Below are positions 1 through 10,504 of a stretch of 64,000 bases of DNA, piece by piece; positions within the stretch are counted from its first letter, which is position 1, and each line of letters begins with the position of its first letter. The stretch is from Vespa crabro. Its lineage: Eukaryota; Arthropoda; Insecta; Hymenoptera; Vespidae. The notes beneath the pieces are model-generated. The model did not search any database. It worked only from the letters and a program-made list of their open reading frames with translations, and was not told the origin of the DNA. Location of the stretch: NCBI RefSeq assembly GCF_910589235.1, contig NC_060956.1, forward strand, positions 22,188,973 through 22,252,972, in the 5' to 3' direction. The position numbers were made by a program, and so were the translations under genes.

Positions 1-47
1 TCATCGGCTCTGCCAAGAGGGTTGCTTTTACTTGCTTTTCATCTCCT

Positions 48-50
<3 letters not shown>

Positions 51-90
<40 letters not shown>
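51..90 (+). repeat. (TC)20 microsatellite
   Basis: Forty bases of uninterrupted TC dinucleotide near the left edge of the window. Confidence 0.98.
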
Positions 91-94
<4 letters not shown>

Positions 95-2354
95 ACGTTT
101 CTAACGTAAAATTTTAATGCCCCTTCTGCCGACATGGATTGTCTATTCTCGTTTAGTCCTCAACTTTTATCGATTTACCTGCTAACGGATATACCTAATG
201 TATACACAGATATCTAGACAGGCATTCTTGCTTCTCGACGTACTCCAAATAATTCTCGATGAAGTATTGTCCGTTGAACTATGAACGTTTGAGAGATTCG
301 AGATAATGTAGCTGGAAAATGAAACGTAATATCAACGATACGATTATTACTCGTTAATGTATACTCTCGAAGAAATATAAAAAAAAAAGGATCCTAAAGA
401 GGGAAGAAAGGATTCAACGCGTTATTCGTACCTTCCACTTTAACCTGCCGGTAGCGCGAGTCCCAGGACGAGGTGAACGATCGAGAGGGCGGTGGTACGT
501 GACCTTTTGCACGAAGGATAATGGCGGGGGCGAGGGCGGGTAGAGTTTGCGCCACGGTAACGGAGGGTGAATGCACGTAGAGCGTACTCACCCTTTCTCC
601 TCTCTCTTTCCATTCCACCCTTTCCGCTCCGTTCTCTCACCCGCTTACGCGCGCGCCAAACTATTAACGTACTCAAAGTGACTAATTGATAACCTATTCT
701 ATAAAGTTCTCTCGCATAAGAGATCCATGCGAATCTTCTCAAGAATGAAAACTTTTCGAAAAATCGATCGATCGTCCATCACGATCCTCGAGCAAATACA
801 TTTTTTTTAAAGAAATTTCACCGTCGATCGAGCATTCCCCGTTATAATTATCCGCTATAGCAACGATGTTTGAAACGTTTTGATTCTCGTTGAAACTGGT
901 TCTGAGTTGTCAGTTCGAAGTCTATCGTTATCGTTTGTCAGTTTTATACCACGATGGCGCTTTACCGTCACTTTCTGGATAAATCTTCATTAACGATAAT
1001 ATATGAAAGATTAATAGTTTAATGTTTTAAATAGAATCGTTAGTTTTTTTTAACGATCAAACGATTACTCAAATCGTTAAATATTTTTCACTTGTTTAAT
1101 TAACGACGACGTATTTTCTAATCGATGAGAAACATTTTTATCGACGCGGTAAACGAAGATAGAGCTTCCCTGTGTAGCGCCACTTGTCAGTATCCTCGAA
1201 CGTAAATGAATAGAAAATATTCGAATGATAAAATTCTATGTATAACGGTACGAAACATGATTAAATATCTTTGATAGAGAATATTTCTAAAAATAAAGAA
1301 CAAATGATTCGAATGCGATGATTTTTCAAACTTGTTAGTCGATCGATCTCGTTGCTCGGTCGGTAATGAAGGTTAGTTGAATATTTCTATATACGACCGT
1401 CAGGCGCGAGTATATTATTAGCTTTTTTAACATTATTAACGAGCATGGAAATAGCCAATGGCTGCGTTCAATGGAACAAGAAGCTTTGCAACTGTTGGAA
1501 GATTTTCTATTGGACGTCGTCATTCGTCCTATTCCTTTTCGACATATTTCCTCGCTGGTCGCCATTTTTTCTTTAGCATAATAAAAATACGCCTATTAGA
1601 CTTAACGCATTTAAGATCTTATTTGAAAAATGAGCGGCAAAAGTCTAATCTAATAAGATGGATCAAATAGTGGAAAATAGAATTATATTGTATATGAGAT
1701 AATGTCACTCGAGATAATTAATAATTTAAATAATTACTGTCATTAATGTTAATTCTAAAGGAAGGTTTCATTTCAATCGACATCAATTCAAGATTACGAA
1801 GTTTAGTTCAATAAGATGTGTGAAAAAAAATCTATAAAAGGTAATTCATACATGTATGTATTTTTAATTGTTTAAACAATTGCATTTACAATTGTAGAAA
1901 AAGCTTTTTATTTGTGCATAAACTATTCTCGAAAGATACCATTCTTTAATAGGATCTTCTTCAAAGATAATAAAGTTTTTTCAATTTCATTGAATGAAAC
2001 CTTTGTCTTTGAAATGAGACTTTGTTCAAATCAAAATTGTTCATGAATTACGCATGTTCTCATTGATGGCACAAAAATCATTATAAAAGGGATAGTGAGA
2101 AACAGTTTGTTTGTTCTAAATAATTCAATAGGGTTAATACACTACCGAATGTTTTTGGAAAGGTTTTTATTATTTGCTCGACAGATCATTTTATATCTCT
2201 ATTCAAAAAATATAGGTTATGCAAACTTTTTTTCTTGACGCAAAACACGGTCACAAAATATAGAGTTTAAGAAAGTGTATTCAATTGAAATCGTACGCTG
2301 CTTTCATCATAGCGAAGCTCGCTCTGCGATGACGCAGCCGGTGTATCGTTAGAA
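91..2354. other. Region upstream of KDSR, no secure gene
   Basis: A GC-richer block (about 420-660) carries a consensus minus-strand splice donor (AGG|GTGAGTAC, GT at 591-590). It could be a 5' exon or promoter of a gene running off the left edge. A weak small ORF is listed separately at 1471-1581. AATTGTTTAAACAATT at 1866-1881 is a perfect 16-bp palindrome in AT-rich DNA. The last 80 bp before KDSR are less AT-rich and contain TGACGCAG (2329-2336), a CRE/AP-1-like octamer that may mark the promoter. Nothing else was recognised. Confidence 0.4.
1471..1581 (+). CDS. Possible 36-codon small ORF or 3'-terminal exon, unrecognised
   Basis: The frame from ATG 1471 encodes MEQEALQLLEDFLLDVV, then a more hydrophobic end, and stops at TAA 1579-1581. 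The stop overlaps AATAAA (1580-1585). The same frame is open upstream from about 1381, so this could be a terminal exon rather than a complete small ORF. An inverted CCAAT motif (GCCAATGGC) lies just before the ATG. The opposite strand carries a competing ATG in a favourable context (AAAAAATGGCGACC) starting near 1565. I recognise no homologue for either reading, and chance is quite possible. Confidence 0.2.
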   Translation: MEQEALQLLEDFLLDVVIRPIPFRHISSLVAIFSLA

Positions 2355-2360
2355 ATGTAA
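2355..2360 (+). promoter_or_regulatory. Start-stop upstream ORF (ATG TAA) overlapping the KDSR start
   Basis: The bases ATGTAATGG place a minimal ATG-TAA uORF immediately before the KDSR start codon. The final A of the TAA is the first A of the main ATG. If the 5' UTR reaches this far, scanning ribosomes would meet this AUG first. Start-stop elements are known in other genes to stall ribosomes or lower initiation. Any effect here is inference. Confidence 0.5.
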
Positions 2361-3605
2361 TGGCAATCAATCATTTAAAAATGACATTATCAATTTATCT
2401 TATAATAGCCGTTATTGTTTTGTTAATCATCGGCTTGATAATAAAATTAGTATTTTATCGTGGCCGTCTAAGAAGCGTGGAAAATAAACATGTCGTGGTG
2501 AGTTTTCTTTAAATATAACCTCACTCGTCTGTGTTATGAAAATGGTATTATATTATATCATAATTTTTCAGATAACTGGTGGTTCCAGTGGAATTGGAAA
2601 ATCTGTAGCAATCGTCGCTGCTAAGCATGGAGCACACGTAACTATCATAGCCCGTAATGTAGAAAGATTAGAAAAGGCTAAATACGAGATAATGCAAGCT
2701 TGTAAGAATAAGGATACTCAGCGGGTGGAGTATTTATCACTTGATGTAACTGAAAGCTACGAGGAGTTACAAAAGGCATTTATGGAACTCGAGAAGACCA
2801 TAGGTCCCATATATATGCTAGTAAATTGTGCTGGCTCTGCTGTCTGCGCCAAAATCGAAGATACATCCACTTCTGATATACGCAAAATGATTGACTTGAA
2901 TTTTCTTGGTACTTATTATTGCATCAAAGCCATCGTGCAAAGTATGAAAACTGCTAGAGATGGGATCATCGTATTAACGTCATCTCAAGCTGGTTTTATA
3001 GGTAGTACTCTTAAATGCTCAGATATGCTACCAGGGGCAATAAATATGTTAGATCAGAGTTGTTACATATGTTATATTTTTCTAGGTATCTATGGTTATT
3101 CAGCTTATTGCGGCGTCAAATTTGCATTGCGTGGTTTGGCAGAGAGTTTGGCCATGGAACTTGGTTCGCACAATATTTCTGTGACTCTCTGCTTACCTCC
3201 TGACACCGATACACCTGGTTTTGCTGAGGAAGAACTGTCAAAGTTGCTGGAAACAAAATTGATTTCTCAATCGTCAGGTTTAGTCAAACCCAATGTAATT
3301 GCGGATCAATTATTTAAAGATGCCTTGGTAAGCTTAAATGAATACTCGTTACCTGTCAACGATGAAACGCTCATATCATTTGGTTTTTGCAGAATGGCAA
3401 ATTTTTTTCAACCGTTGGTATGGAAGGATTCCTTTTGTGTACAGTTTCTTGTGGGATGTCTCCGTTCACTTCGATTTTGGAGCTATTAATGCAAATAACA
3501 TTAATGGGTCTCAGCAGACTGATAAGCGCATTCTATCTCATTTCATTCCAAAGAATTATTTTGAAGTGTATGAAAACTCGTGATAAGAATAAAAAGTCCG
3601 AATGA
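2360..3605 (+). CDS. KDSR: 3-ketodihydrosphingosine reductase (KDSR/FVT-1), complete, 4 exons
   Basis: This short-chain dehydrogenase/reductase reduces 3-ketodihydrosphingosine to dihydrosphingosine with NADPH, the second step of sphingolipid synthesis on the cytosolic face of the ER. The coding exons are 2360-2497, 2572-3001, 3086-3327 and 3393-3605. Introns are 65-84 bp with GT-AG ends, and all phases agree, giving 340 residues (the human enzyme has 332). Residues 9-33 form a membrane anchor. The cofactor motif TGGSSGIGK is at 48-56, NCAG at 131-134, the catalytic Ser region SSQAG near 183, and the YxxxK pair is Tyr197/Lys201. Residues 281-328 are largely hydrophobic, as in other KDSRs, and the chain ends KKSE, which fits a KKXX ER-retrieval signal. 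Met1 at 2360 was chosen because it is the first in-frame ATG, but Met8 at 2381 is a credible alternative that would still keep the anchor. The gene converges with dpr. The family call is secure; the exact start is less so. Confidence 0.95.
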
Positions 3606-3748
3606 ACAGCGTACTTGTATCGGTGCTGCTGCTTTCGTGATAAGAAGGATACGTGGTCCGATTGCGTCAAGAAAAAATTCGATTTACTTCAGAAAACTGA
3701 ATGTATTATCATTCCATGTAATATTTATAGTGACGTCGAAATGGGAGT

Positions 3749-3754
3749 AATAAA
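3749..3754 (+). terminator. Candidate KDSR poly(A) signal AATAAA
   Basis: A canonical AATAAA lies 144 bp after the KDSR stop codon and is followed within about 60 bp by GT- and C-rich sequence (a run of 12 C at 3809-3820). It is the first good hexamer after the stop. The cleavage site cannot be fixed from sequence alone. Confidence 0.5.
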
Positions 3755-4295
3755 TGCGCATTTGAATACGATACGGATTACGCGTACACGCTGAGTCGAA
3801 AACAAACTCCCCCCCCCCCCTCCAGAGCTATGTAAGTTCTAAATACTCTTGGGGAAACGTGAGAAAAAAACATAAATAAGTAAAAAGTCCCTCAACGGTT
3901 TGGCTTACTTTTATTTAGTATCCCGTAAGTTCATAGTATAATGTTCTTCATTAAGCTTTATGGTTCTTACACACATAGAACGGGGCAGTTCTTTCTTCTC
4001 CCTTTGCCACGATAGATCGAAAACGGAAAGGTTCAAATTTGTATGTATAGCGTACCTCGACGTGGAGCTTGCTCCAAGGGCACCGTTTCGAACTGTCCTT
4101 CCTTGATACCCAGATAATTTCATCGTTATACAGATCAAAGTAAAAAGAGAAATGAATTCGTCTGGGTTTCGAAGTACAAAATAAAACTGAAAGATGATTA
4201 AAGGATGCGATGCCCTAGGAGCGTATCGCCCACACCTGTACAAAACGAGATTCAGAACTTATATACGTGTGAAAATGGCGGATAACGAAGATCTG

Positions 4296-4420
4296 TTTTC
4301 TTTTTTTTTTCTTCTTTTTTTTTCTTTTTTTTTTTTCTTTTTTTTTCTTTTAAACTTGCGAATCGATAATGATCGGTTTTAACATTGATTTCTTTTTTTT
4401 TTTTTTTTCTTTTTTTTCCC
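4296..4420 (+). repeat. T-rich low-complexity tract
   Basis: Long T runs broken by single C bases, at 4296-4351 and 4390-4420, separated by a short unique stretch. Confidence 0.9.
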
Positions 4421-4673
4421 TTTATTATTTTTCTTGCTCAGCCATTCCGCCAGGCACTCCCGACTTTCACGCCGCTCTCTCTCACGCTCATTCTTCTTTC
4501 GTCCTCTTTTTCGCAGTCCTCGGCATCATCTCGTAGATCCTTTAAAGTTTATTCTCGTTAAACCATAAAGCGCGTAAGGTGTACGAATTAGAATCCACGA
4601 GACGAGGCTTTCTTCGAGGAATAATTTTTTTTCTCAATGTTTTCCTCTTCGTACCTCTCTTGTTTCCCCCCCA

Positions 4674-4681
<8 letters not shown>

Positions 4682-4705
<24 letters not shown>
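4682..4705 (+). repeat. (CT)12 microsatellite
   Basis: Uninterrupted CT dinucleotide leading into a T-rich stretch. Confidence 0.9.
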
Positions 4706-5762
4706 TTTTTTCTCTTTTTTCTTTATTTTTATTCGACGACTTCCGCTTATTCGCTCGCTCGACAAAGTGACCTTATCTCTTTTATATTCCCTCTTGATTT
4801 CTCCGCATCGTATATTTCGTCGAACGTTCGAATTGGCAGATATGACGTATTAACGATTAATTAGACCCTTCGCTACGTGTGTTTGCCGCGTATTGTTAAC
4901 GTGACGATCGTTATATCGGAGGACTCTTGAGAAATAATCAATCGCTCGTTCGATAAACAATTTCAGATCGAAGTTCCTGACGGGGGGTATCGCACTTTCG
5001 AGTTTCTTTCTTTTCCATTCCTCGAGACCCAATTGTTTTCAGGAGCTTCGATCTTTTTTGATTCTTCTTGCGTTTCATCTCGAGGAAACGCAAGAAAAAT
5101 CGTTTTGTCGTCCCGAGGGTTTCGATCGATAACGAAAGTCTACTACGAGTCTCATCTTCCGTCCGATCCTTGGCAGCCAAACGTACTTTCAGCGATCGGG
5201 TTACACGCGCAAAGGAAAGAGCACTATTACCGGCAAACGATCCCAAATTGGATCATAAAACGTATTCCCTACGGTCGAATCAACGTCGAAGTTTATACGG
5301 CGAAATATTTCTCACTCTCACGAAATATAAATCGTGTAGAGATCGAAGAGAAAAAAGTTGTCAAAATCGCTCGTGGACTTCGAATCTTCTGACGTGGACA
5401 AAAAGTTTGTCTCGCGCCAAAGCGGAGATTCGTTCCTATCCTATGTTCAACGCTAAAATCTTTTCTCGGCAACCCAATTTCGAAATTCTTTCTCCTCCGA
5501 GTGCCGCTTTCGCTATTCTCTCCTCCTTCCCTCTTCCTTCTTTTCTTTTTTTCTTTTTATTTTTTATTTTTTTTTTGATCGTTCCGGGCTACCGATCAAT
5601 TTTCTTCTCATTCGTTCAACCATCACGATCGAATCTTACGCGCTGATTCGACTCGTTAACGCTATCACAAAAGTTTTAACACGACTATAGACGCGTAAGA
5701 GCACATAGACGAACTTTTAGGACGGTCAAGCGTCGCTCGAATTAAATTGCTCTCTTACTCCT

Positions 5763-5764
<2 letters not shown>

Positions 5765-5798
<34 letters not shown>
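5765..5798 (+). repeat. (CT)17 microsatellite
   Basis: Uninterrupted CT dinucleotide, 34 bp. Confidence 0.97.
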
Positions 5799-5802
<4 letters not shown>

Positions 5803-6698
5803 TTCTTTCTCTCGAAATTCGTACCGCGACTCTCGGGAATCGACGTGGATCTTGGTCGATTGGACCAAGGGGAGCGGATCGAGGGCTTTCAACGTTTTTC
5901 GATCGATCGATCCTTCTCGAAACAGGTCTATGGATCGTTCGAAAATAAATTGACTTTTGGAACGCCGATAAGAAGATGTTTATAAAAGTTAGTCGATTAA
6001 TTTCGATCGACGAAAAAAGCGCATATTTTGCCTCTTTCGAGTCCGCTGCCCGCTTTGGCTTCATCGAGAAAACGAAAAAACCAACGAACGACGGTGGCTT
6101 CACCGTCGTCGTACGAGAACGTAAGAATTCGCGACACTTAAGAGCTACAATAGACGTTGGTACAAAAATTCAATGCTGCCTACGACGTTATAGTTTATGT
6201 ACCCTAGACGACATGTGTTGTTTGTATGTATGTTTACGTGTATCTCTGTGTATCGTGTATGCGTACATGTGTGTTTATTTATTTCTCCTCTTCGCCGTTA
6301 CCATCTCATTTCGCGTTATCTCATGTTTCTCTCTCTCTCGTTCGCTCGCTTGCTCTCTTACACACACATATACTGCTTTCATTTCTTCTTCGTCGTTAAC
6401 AAAGGAGCGACGAGGACGAGCACGTCACGAGTTTCCTTCTTCCACCCGGCGAGGGGAGGCCGCGCGAAAAACGCGAAACGGAGCTGCGCGTGTTTTAATT
6501 GTGGCCTCGAGGTGCTGTTGCTGCTACCACCTCCTCCTCCTCTCTATTTCTTTTATCTCCAAAGTCTACGAAGAGTGGCCTCGCGAGGCGCGGGAAGAAG
6601 GAAAAGAAGATACAAGAAGTTGTCCCCAGTCGCCCCTTTTTATTCGAAAGTGCGTCATTCGACCAACGCCTTGTCGCGTCAGTCCAACGAACCTCTCG

Positions 6699-6701
<3 letters not shown>

Positions 6702-6748
<47 letters not shown>
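6702..6748 (+). repeat. (TC)23 microsatellite
   Basis: Forty-seven bases of TC dinucleotide. It creates long spurious Ser-Leu open frames in this area. Confidence 0.97.
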
Positions 6749-6756
<8 letters not shown>

Positions 6757-7355
6757 ATCTTTCTCTCCTTATCTATCTTTCAACCGCTCGTTTGCACATT
6801 CAACGAACGCACGCTTATTCGCGACACGTTTACCCATTTTTTTATTCCTCTTGTACGCAAGACATTCACCCATTCAAGCACGCAAGTACACGCACTCGCT
6901 CGCAGAGGCACTCGCGCACGCTCTCATCTTATTATATCAGACAATATATCTTCATTTATATCCGTTTAAGTCTTACGCTAGGCGTTAATTAGTGTTACAT
7001 CTAGTCGCGTGTGGCCGGCCCGTGCTATCCTCGGACCCTTTTTATCCGATTGAGGATAAACGCGTCCTACCGTTCTCGTCCTTTCTTCACCCTCCCTTCT
7101 TCCCTCTCTCTCTCTCTCTCTGCCTCTCTGACGCAATCGCGCACACGAAGAAACATGCGCGCAAATGTGTGCCACCTTCACTATCTCTTTATCGCGAGAA
7201 ATTCGTATCGTCGAGAGATCAACTGCACGGAACACGACTCGTGGAAGAAAACAAAATTCACAAGAATGGACTACCGCGCGTAATCAAAATTCTTATGATT
7301 TTTACTATTGTTACGCGATTTTATGAAAGATTGAAATTGCTATTGTTCCGACGGG

Positions 7356-7358
<3 letters not shown>

Positions 7359-7395
<37 letters not shown>
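7359..7395 (+). repeat. (TC)18 microsatellite
   Basis: Thirty-seven bases of TC dinucleotide. Confidence 0.97.
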
Positions 7396-7397
<2 letters not shown>

Positions 7398-7887
7398 TTC
7401 TTTCTTTACATCTCGTAATTTTATCGTTCCCTTTCTTTTACACGATTACATCAAACCGGTTAGCACAGGCGGCCAGACCCATTCCAATGCATTTACGATC
7501 CAAAAAATTACACAGTAACGTTATTTATCTTTTTTTTTGTTTCTTTAGTGTAACACGTACGGCATATCGTTAGTTAACGTTACGTTATTTATGTACTATG
7601 TATTTACAATCACATGAATCGTAGATATTCTATACGTATCGTTCGTTTCTCTCTCTCTCTCTCTCTCTTTCTCTTACTGAATATTTTTCTTCAATCGCCG
7701 TTTCCTTCGTTACACGCTACTAAATACATCAGCCGACATCCTACGATCTTCTCGTGACACTTTCGCGACGATGCCCTCTCTTCGTCGAAGGGATCGTAAC
7801 TTTCCGTTGGATGTACGTCTCTCCTTTACTCGACGAGCTGAAACTTGTTCAATACTCAACACCATTGTGCAACGTATTTGCGCGCGT

Positions 7888-8008
7888 ACACATATACATA
7901 TACATATACATATATATATATATATATTTATCTGCTCCGTTTGTATATATATAGATACCTATATATATATAGATATATATATTCATTTATATATATATAT
8001 ATATAATA
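7888..8008 (+). repeat. (TA)n-rich array
   Basis: Imperfect TA/CATA dinucleotide and tetranucleotide repeats over about 120 bp with short interruptions. Confidence 0.9.
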
Positions 8009-9084
8009 TTATAAAAAACAGTACTCTTTCTAATACTCGCGAGAATTAAGGGAAACTCACGAAAGGGCTCAATCGACAGAAAAAGAGTCCTCTTCTCAAA
8101 AAGCTGTATATCCGTCCTTGTCATTGTAGTAGCCGTCCGTGCGGATCGCGAGATACAAGATGAAAACCGTTTCTTTCTTTTCTCATTCCATCAATGAATC
8201 GATTGTTAAATGATAATAGTCAAATGAGAAAAAAAGAAAAAAAAAAAGAGAAAAGAAAAGAAAAGAAAAAAGCAAGAGATTTGACAACCTTTATACTACT
8301 AAAATCGCACGCACGCACGCACGGTTACATGACACATTTCGATGTTTCGTGTTTATACTCAATGCGCTTTTTTACAGACCATCACATTCTCGTGGATCGA
8401 TACGAGAGAATCATTTCATTTTCTATTTTTTTTTTCTCCATCTTCCTCCGTCCTGCACGCTAAGTCTTTACGATAAATCTTCGTCCGAGAACAGAGAAAG
8501 AAATTAAAACGCGTTTCTTTTCAAGGAATTTTTTTTCCAATGAAAAAGATTAATTATATGATGACTTTAATTAAACGCCACGAACTTTTCGATCTCGTCG
8601 ACTTTGATTAGCTTCGAGCGAAGATCACGAAAACGATCTCGGAAAAAGATCTGATATGAAGGGTCGACATCGACATTTGATATGAACGTTTTTCTTTTTT
8701 GGTTAATTAGAGGTGCTCGTCGTTTTCGTATCGATAAATCGATTTCGCTCTCGGATAAAAAAGATCTTGCCGTAGGATGGTTCGACTCGTTCGACGTTTT
8801 TGGCGTTACGTCTAATCCATCATCGAAGACGGAGGGAGGATTTTCTCGGCCCGATTGCTAAAGAAAACAAAAAAGAAAAGCAAGTAAAAAGGTTTGTAGT
8901 CGCTACGTTCTCTCGCTACGATCCTGGAATGAAAACGGTATGGACGTCGAGTATAGACACGCTTTGCTAATCGATCGCTATGGAAATATAATTAATCACA
9001 TTGTCTTTACAAGTTTCATCGAACAAGTTTCAATTCTTTCGAGTGCCGTGGACGAAGTTTCTTTTGTCTTACATCATTCTCTGT

Positions 9085-9090
<6 letters not shown>

Positions 9091-9126
<36 letters not shown>
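9091..9126 (+). repeat. (CT)18 microsatellite
   Basis: Thirty-six bases of CT dinucleotide. Confidence 0.97.
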
Positions 9127-9128
<2 letters not shown>

Positions 9129-10033
9129 CACTCTTTCGCATTATTTCACGTTATCCTTCCATCGTTAACTACCGCCGACTCGTGACTTCATCTGGTCGGT
9201 AATTAACAGAAACTACGAAACCCTTCGATGACCTCGACAGGACCTCCACGATCGTTCTAGTGACGCGCGATCATCGATTATCGGTGTTGGGGGGAGGGGG
9301 GCATCTCGTTATCGAGATCTTTATACTGCTTCTTTTTTTCTTTTTTCTTTTTCTTTTTTTTTTTTATATTTCTTTGAACTTTCTCGACAAAGACAAGAGC
9401 ACGAAAACGGGAAGATCGTGATAAATATAGCGTCTAAAGCAAAGGAAATAATAATGATCGTTGTGCCATCGGTACGCTTCGCGGATATATAATTTTTCGT
9501 TGCTGAATTTGGCTTCTTTCTTCGTTCATTTTCTTTTTAAAAATAGAACGTAGGCTTATAGTCCGTCCGTAGTTTATTGAAATAATGAAATTGGCCACGA
9601 TCCTCGCGTAATACGTCCTCGTATACAAGGTAGCCGGCCCGTGAGAAGTCACGGCCTGCTCAAGAAACTCGTGCGAATCCAACGAAAAATCGTCACGAGT
9701 TATTTAATACCTAAGATACTAACGGCCGGATCATACTGTCTCGATAGACGAAATGCATCTCTAATAATTTTAGAATTTCATCCCGCGGAAAGAATTTTGG
9801 ACCTTGATATTGCTGATAGATTGACAAGACTGTAACTTGAAAGGGTTACTCTATAAATATGCAATATCTTGGTACCAAGATTGTTTGCTCTTTTCTACCC
9901 CTTTCCTTTTTCTATGTTTTTCCCTGTTTCTTTTTTTTTTTTTAGACCATTATTCTCCGAATGAATCGCCACTCCAACGAACGATCAACAATTAATATCT
10001 CTCACTCTCCGATTATCATTTCGGCTCGCTTGC

Positions 10034-10054
10034 AAAAAAAAAAAAAAAAAAAAA
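10034..10054 (+). repeat. Poly(A) run of 21
   Basis: Twenty-one A in a row on the plus strand, in the region beyond the dpr 3' end. Confidence 0.95.
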
Positions 10055-10277
10055 GAAAAGAAAAAGTGAGCGGTCAGTCTTCAGCGACGAAACGATAGAA
10101 ACGATGATCGTTCTTCTTCGAACTCGTCGATTCTCGTCTTCGTTTCTTTTCATCTTTCGCGTGTCCGTACAAAAGTTTTCGATTCTCTCGAGCCTGCTCT
10201 TCTCCTCGAATTCTCGTCAGATCCTAACTTTAACGCTTTTCAAGCTTCTTTTCGATATTGAACGATCGATGGAAATC

Positions 10278-10283
10278 TTTATT
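10278..10283 (-). terminator. Candidate dpr poly(A) signal AATAAA (minus strand)
   Basis: TTTATT on the plus strand reads AATAAA on the minus strand, about 220 bp after the dpr stop codon. A (GA)44 repeat as read on the transcript lies directly upstream of it, inside the putative 3' UTR. Dpr genes can have longer 3' UTRs, so other sites are possible. Confidence 0.35.
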
Positions 10284-10284
10284 C

Positions 10285-10287
<3 letters not shown>

Positions 10288-10375
<88 letters not shown>
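10288..10375 (+). repeat. (TC)44 microsatellite in putative dpr 3' UTR
   Basis: Eighty-eight bases of pure TC, the longest perfect dinucleotide repeat in the window. It would read as (GA)44 in the dpr transcript, about 130 bases after the stop codon. Confidence 0.98.
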
Positions 10376-10377
<2 letters not shown>

Positions 10378-10504
10378 TCCCGAGAAATCCCTTCGACGTG
10401 AGGTTAAGAGACAAAGCGTTTCATGGCCGAAGATAATCGATTCTCGCGCGCACGCTCGCTAGCTCGCTCGCTCGTTCGTGCTTGGTCCTTCCCGATGATC
10501 CTGA

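Larger units (their letters stand above)
3606..10504. other. Intergenic DNA between convergent KDSR and dpr
   Basis: No coding region is recognised in these 6.9 kb. The plus strand is strikingly pyrimidine-rich: T/CT tracts at 4296-4351 and 4390-4420, (TC)n runs at several sites, and an AT-rich (TA)n patch at 7888-8008. The short (GCAC)4 array at 8307-8323 is also here. Around 6400-6660 the DNA is GC-richer. Open frames of up to 338 codons around 5976-6992 arise because CT runs lack stop codons; they encode Ser-Leu runs and are not genes. The dpr 3' UTR probably enters this region from the right. Confidence 0.5.

Noticed and set aside
5976..6992. Plus-strand open frame of 338 codons, overlapped by a 263-codon frame
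   Set aside because: Two overlapping frames are open because long CT runs contain no stop codons. The proteins consist of Ser-Leu runs and low-complexity sequence with no domain.
10104..10436. Open frames on both strands around (TC)44
   Set aside because: They encode Ser-Leu or Glu-Arg repeats created by the microsatellite. The strand is explained by the dpr 3' UTR.
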